64,000 nt of DNA. It comes from Burkholderia cenocepacia. Lineage in GTDB: Bacteria; Pseudomonadota; Gammaproteobacteria; Burkholderiales; Burkholderiaceae. The notes beneath the pieces are model-generated. The model saw only the letters and a list, made by a program, of their open reading frames with translations, had not been told where the DNA came from and did not search any database. The stretch is from contig NZ_UAQZ01000001.1 of assembly GCF_900446215.1 (NCBI RefSeq), forward strand, positions 558,001-622,000, given 5' to 3'. This document shows positions 60,106 to 64,000 of this stretch, piece by piece. The position numbers and the translations under genes are program-made. Positions within the stretch are counted from its first letter, which is position 1; every line of letters begins with the position of its first letter.

Positions 60106-61485
60106 ATGAATTCCCAAACCGACCTCCCTCCCGCCCAGACCGGCGCCGCGACGCCGCCGGCCGCCGACGATTCGGCCGCCAGCCACGCGCAGTTCGTCGA
60201 CTGGATGCGCTCCGTCGCGCCCTATATCCACAAGTTCCGCAACAGCACGTTCGTCGTGGGGTTCGGCGGCGAGGTGGTGCAGCAGGGGCTGCTGAATGCG
60301 CTCGTGTCCGACATCGCGCTGTTGCAGGCGATGGGCATCCAGATCGTGCTGGTGCACGGCTCGCGCCCGCAGGTCGAGGAGCAGCTGAGCCTGCACGGTG
60401 TCGAATCCGAGTTTTCGCACGGGCTGCGCATCACCGATGCGCGCGCGCTCGAATCCGCGAAGGAAGCGGCCGGCGAAGTGCGTCTCGACATCGAGGCCGC
60501 GATCAGCCAGGGTCTGCCGAACTCGCCGATGGCGCACGCGCACATCAGCGTCGTATCCGGCAACTTCGTGACCGCGCGGCCGGTGGGGATTCTCGACGGG
60601 GTCGATTTCGCGCACACGGGCATCGTGCGCAAGATCGACGCCGAATCGATCCGTCATTCGCTCGCGAGCCGCAAGCTCGTGCTGCTGTCGCCGCTCGGTT
60701 TCTCGCCGACCGGCGAAGCGTTCAACCTGTCGATGGAAGACGTCGCGTCGGCGGCCGCGATCGCGCTGCGCGCCGACAAGATCATCTTCCTGACCGAAGG
60801 GCCCGGCATCGTCGACGACGAAGGCGAGCTGGTCCGCGAAATGTCGCTCGACGCCGCGGCCGAGCTGCTCGATTCCGGCAACATCCAGGGCGACGACGCG
60901 TTCTTCCTGAAGCATTCGATCCGCGCGTGCCGCGGCGGCGTGACCCGCGCGCACCTGATCCCGCAGTCGCTCGATGGCAGCATGCTGCTCGAACTGTTCC
61001 TGCACGACGGCGTCGGCACGATGATCTCGTACGAGAATCTCGAGAGCCTGCGCGAGGCGACGCCGGACGACGTCGGCGGCATCCTGTCGCTGATCGAGCC
61101 GCTCGAGTCGGACGGCACGCTGGTGCGGCGCGGCCGCCACCAGATCGAACGCGACATCGACCACTTCTCGGTGATCGAGCACGACGGCGTGCTGTTCGGC
61201 TGCGCGGCGCTGTACCCGTACCAGCAGGAGAAGATCGGCGAGATGGCGTGCCTGACGGTCGCGCCGGAAGCGCAGGGCTCGGGCGACGGCGAGCGCCTGC
61301 TCAAGCGCATCGAGCAGCGTGCCCGCGCGCGCGGCCTCACGCACATCTTCGTGCTCACGACGCGCACCGAGCACTGGTTCCTCAAGCGCGGCTTCGTCAA
61401 GGTCAGCGTCGACGACCTGCCGGAAGACCGTCGCAAACTCTATAACTGGCAGCGCAAGTCGCTCGTGCTGATGAAGCAGCTCTGA
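60106..61485 (+). CDS. argA: Amino-acid N-acetyltransferase (N-acetylglutamate synthase)
   Basis: A 459-residue classical ArgA, which acetylates glutamate as the first step of arginine synthesis. The N-terminal amino-acid kinase-like domain ([24 protein letters not shown], about 45-300) senses arginine, and the C-terminal GNAT domain binds acetyl-CoA ([20 protein letters not shown]). Length fits E. coli ArgA (443) with a short N-terminal extension. It is followed after 53 bases by yggX. Confidence 0.96.
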
Positions 61486-61538
61486 GCACCGGCACGACTG
61501 CCCTTCCCCCCAGACACCGATTACAGGAGAAGTACACG

Positions 61539-61814
61539 ATGGCTCGAATGATCCAATGCGCGAAGCTCGGCAAGGAAGCCGAAGGCCTCGATTTCCCGCC
61601 GCTGCCGGGCGAACTCGGCAAGCGCATTTACGAGAGCGTCTCGAAGGAAGCGTGGCAAGGCTGGCTCAAGCAGCAGACGATGCTGATCAACGAAAACCGC
61701 CTGAACATGGCCGATCCGCGCGCGCGCCAGTACCTGATGAAGCAGACCGAGAAGTACTTCTTCGGCGACGGCGCGGACCAGGCGTCCGGCTACGTGCCGC
61801 CGACGGAAGGCTGA
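61539..61814 (+). CDS. yggX: Probable Fe(2+)-trafficking protein YggX
   Basis: A 91-residue protein of the YggX family, linked to protection of Fe-S clusters from oxidation. It shows [20 protein letters not shown] (with the conserved N-terminal cysteine), [17 protein letters not shown] and the C-terminal YFFGDGAD segment. ATG 61539 follows ACAGGAGAAG. A strong hairpin terminator lies downstream. Confidence 0.95.
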
Positions 61815-61876
61815 AGCGACGCGACTTGCGACGGCAGGCCGCGCCGGCCTCGTCGCGACGTGAAGCCAACGCCCAG

Positions 61877-61915
61877 GCAAACGGCACCGTGTCTCGCACG
61901 GTGCCGTTTGCTTTT
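61877..61915 (+). terminator. Rho-independent terminator of argA-yggX
   Basis: A 15-bp perfect stem, GCAAACGGCACCGTG (61877-61891) with CACGGTGCCGTTTGC (61897-61911), a 5-base loop and TTTT. Confidence 0.92.
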
Positions 61916-62075
61916 GGGAAGCGTGATCCGGTGCGAGCCGACGCCGCGCGACGCACGCTCGGTCCGGCACGCGATGCCGCCGGAGCGCCGAATTACCGCG
62001 CGACCGCGCCGGCGGATTGCCGCCTCACCGAATTACCGCGTCGCCAGCGTGCCGAATCGCGCCGGCCTCCCCGCG

Positions 62076-63500
62076 TCACCCCGCCGGTTTCAACGTGCCG
62101 CGATCGTCGGGCTGCGCCGGCGCGCCGGCTGGACAATCGGCCCCCGCGCCTTCGGTGCCCCACTCGGCCGCATCGCTGCGCTCGGCGCTCGACAACTCGT
62201 CGGCGCGATACCCGGTGCGGTTCAGCAGCGCCAGCATGCACGCCAGCGACACGAGCGCGTACAGCCCCGACGCGATCGCGACGCCGACGATGCTGCCCGT
62301 CGCATTGAGAATCGCCTGCGCGAGCACCGGCGTGCCGCCGCCGACGACCAGCGCGCTCAACTGATACGCGAGCGACAGGCCCGTATAGCGGATGTTCGCC
62401 GGGAACACGCGGGCGAGCACGCCGCCGACCGCCCCGTAGAACATCGCCGACGGAATCGTCGAGATGCACATGCCCGCGACGGCGACCCAGTAAGAACGCG
62501 TCGCGAGCGCGTGGAACATCACGGGCATCAGCACGATTTCCGGGATCAGGATCCAGCCCATCGCGCGCCGCATGTCGACCTTCGACACGAACCACGCACC
62601 GACCGGCTGCATCAGGAACTGCACGACGAGCGAGATCGACAGGATGCCGAGGAACGTGCCCTGCGCGTAGCCGAGTTCCTTCGTCGCCCACGACAGCGCG
62701 AACGTGCTGCGGAAATACGTGACGTTGATCACCGGCAGCGTGCCGGCCGCGAGCAGCACGACGACCCAGTGGTCGCGCACGACGTCGCGCAGCGGCAGCT
62801 TCACCGTGCGCTTGCGCGCGAGCACGCGCTGCATGTCGATCGACTCCTCGAGCCGCAGCCGGATCACCATCCCGATGACCACGAGCACGGCCGACAGCAG
62901 GAACGGAATGCGCCAGCCCCACATCAGGAACGACGGGGTCGGCAGCGCGCTCAGCGCGAAGAATGCCGCCGTGGCCAACAGGTTGCCGGTGGGCGAGCCT
63001 TGCTGCGCGAACGCCGCATACAGGATGCTGCGATGCTTCGGCGCATTCTCGCTCGCGATCAGCACCGCGCCGCCCCACTCGCCGCCGACCGCGATGCCCT
63101 GCAGCACGCGCAGCACGACGAGGCCCGCCGGCGCCCACACGCCGATCGACGCGTAACCGGGCAGCAGGCCGATGCCGGTCGTCGCGAGCCCCATCATCAC
63201 CAGCGTGATCACGAGCGCGGTCTTGCGGCCGACGCGATCGCCGAGATGCCCGAACACGATGCCGCCGAGCGGCCGCGCGGCGAAGCCGGCCCAGAACGTG
63301 ACGAACGCGAGCAGCGTCGCGACGCCGGGATCCATCGTGCCGGAAAAGAACACCTTGCCGAACACGAGCGCCGCGGCCGTGCCGTAGATGTAGAAGTCGT
63401 ACCACTCGATCGTGGTGCCGACGAACGCCGCGAGGGCGGCGCGGCCGGGCCGCGGTTGTGCGGCGGGCGGGGATTGAGGACGGCTCATCGATGTCTCCAT
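62076..63500 (-). CDS. MFS transporter, metabolite:proton symporter (MHS) family
   Basis: A 474-residue major-facilitator protein with twelve predicted helices. The MHS signatures GTTIEWYDFYIYG near residue 27 and HLGDRVGRK in loop 2-3 are clear, as is GGEWGGA in helix 4. MHS members carry organic acids such as citrate, shikimate or alpha-ketoglutarate with protons; the substrate cannot be read from sequence. The C-terminal 45 residues form a polar tail. A CoA-transferase gene lies 77 bases upstream on the same strand, so the pair may serve uptake and activation of one organic acid. Confidence 0.93.
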   Translation of the reverse strand: METSMSRPQSPPAAQPRPGRAALAAFVGTTIEWYDFYIYGTAAALVFGKVFFSGTMDPGVATLLAFVTFWAGFAARPLGGIVFGHLGDRVGRKTALVITLVMMGLATTGIGLLPGYASIGVWAPAGLVVLRVLQGIAVGGEWGGAVLIASENAPKHRSILYAAFAQQGSPTGNLLATAAFFALSALPTPSFLMWGWRIPFLLSAVLVVIGMVIRLRLEESIDMQRVLARKRTVKLPLRDVVRDHWVVVLLAAGTLPVINVTYFRSTFALSWATKELGYAQGTFLGILSISLVVQFLMQPVGAWFVSKVDMRRAMGWILIPEIVLMPVMFHALATRSYWVAVAGMCISTIPSAMFYGAVGGVLARVFPANIRYTGLSLAYQLSALVVGGGTPVLAQAILNATGSIVGVAIASGLYALVSLACMLALLNRTGYRADELSSAERSDAAEWGTEGAGADCPAGAPAQPDDRGTLKPAG

Positions 63501-63577
63501 ATTGGGGTGATCGGGGGCGCGACTCGCGCGCGCCTTTCCCGGTGGCCGGCATCACGCCGCCGGCCAGCGGCGTCGTG

Positions 63578-64000
63578 TCAGTCGGGCGGCGATTCGCCGG
63601 CCGCCGTCTTCAGCACGCCGGCATCGAGCAGTTGCTGCTGAAGCGCGCGATCGACGCCGAGCCGGTCGAGCACCGCGCGCGTGTCGCGGCCGAGCGCGGG
63701 CGGCGCCGACCGGTAGGTGGCCGGCGTGCGCGACAGCTTCACCGGCGACGCGGTGCCGCGATACGCGCCGATCTCGACGAACAGGTTGCGGTGCAGCGCA
63801 TGCGGATCGTGCGCGACGTCGGCCACCGTGCGCACCGGCCCGCACGGCACGCCGGCCGCCATCAGGTCACGCGCGAGCGGCTCGCATGCGTGCGCGGCGA
63901 GCCGCGCTTCCAGCTCGGCCTTCAGCGCGGGCCGGTGCGCGCAGCGGCTGCGGTTGTCGACGAAGCGCGGATCGCCGGCGAGCGCCGGCGCGCCGAGATG
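63578..64000 (-). CDS. CaiB/BaiF CoA-transferase family protein (partial, N-terminus off the window)
   Basis: The last 140 residues of a class III CoA-transferase, still in frame at base 64000. The family C-terminal features are present: a GDPRFVDNRSR segment followed by the helical arm, AAGVPCGPVRTVADV, and the late PATYRSAPPALGRDT segment. The catalytic aspartate lies upstream, outside the window. It precedes the MFS gene by 77 bases and probably forms an operon with it. Confidence 0.9.
   Translation of the reverse strand, partial: HLGAPALAGDPRFVDNRSRCAHRPALKAELEARLAAHACEPLARDLMAAGVPCGPVRTVADVAHDPHALHRNLFVEIGAYRGTASPVKLSRTPATYRSAPPALGRDTRAVLDRLGVDRALQQQLLDAGVLKTAAGESPPD

Overview
The window is a GC-rich stretch of a Burkholderiales chromosome. 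It most resembles chromosome 1 of a Burkholderia cepacia-complex species. The basis is codon and base use, a betaproteobacterial isc operon, a PHA phasin, the rpfE-recJ-prfB-lysS block, and an aceE-aceF-lpdA operon whose E3 carries a lipoyl domain. I cannot name the species from the sequence alone. Both edges cut genes: comEC on the left and a CoA-transferase on the right. Nearly all of the window is ordinary core genome. The only clear accessory event is one IS66-family insertion.

Layout, left to right. 1-4.5 kb (minus strand): comEC (partial), a TatD hydrolase and the LolC-LolD lipoprotein exporter. 4.6-10.3 kb (plus): rpfE-like, recJ, prfB with its programmed frameshift, and lysS. 10.6-11.3 kb: a glycine-zipper envelope protein. 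11.5-17.4 kb (minus): the complete iscR-iscS-iscU-iscA-hscB-hscA-fdx-iscX Fe-S assembly operon behind twin IscR boxes. 17.5-18.3 kb: a small tyrosine phosphatase and a small exported protein. 18.4-21.6 kb: lutB and lutA (lactate utilisation) divergent from an IclR regulator. 21.7-24.1 kb: a PBP7-type endopeptidase and a phasin. 24.3-30.8 kb (minus): the pyruvate dehydrogenase operon, divergent from a FixLJ-like two-component pair at 31.0-34.2 kb.

34.4-39.7 kb holds folD, an M3 oligopeptidase, an SOS-controlled dinB and an aspartate/glutamate racemase. At 40.0-43.3 kb a secreted-protein gene is split by a 2,516-bp IS66 element with a perfect 8-bp target duplication. An initiator tRNA gene follows, then xth and an S9 peptidase. 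46.7-51.0 kb is ntrC, ntrB and glnA, with a sigma-54 promoter and upstream NtrC boxes. 51.4-55.7 kb carries a rhodanese, a molybdopterin-binding protein, an EI24 membrane protein, and a YncE-like propeller paired with a fatty-acid-hydroxylase-family protein. 55.9-61.8 kb holds hrpA and argA, which share one palindromic -10 box, and yggX. 62.1-64 kb holds an MFS symporter and a CaiB-type CoA-transferase.

The strongest signals outside the genes are regulatory. Five genes (rpfE-like, fixL-like, dinB, hrpA, argA) have a -10 box ending only 6-10 nt before the start codon, which predicts leaderless or nearly leaderless mRNAs. The phasin promoter is bracketed by two inverted copies of a 12-mer. The dinB promoter carries a perfect LexA box. 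I found no CRISPR array, prophage or defence island, and no convincing undescribed multi-gene system. The disrupted gene and the promoter architectures are the best leads.
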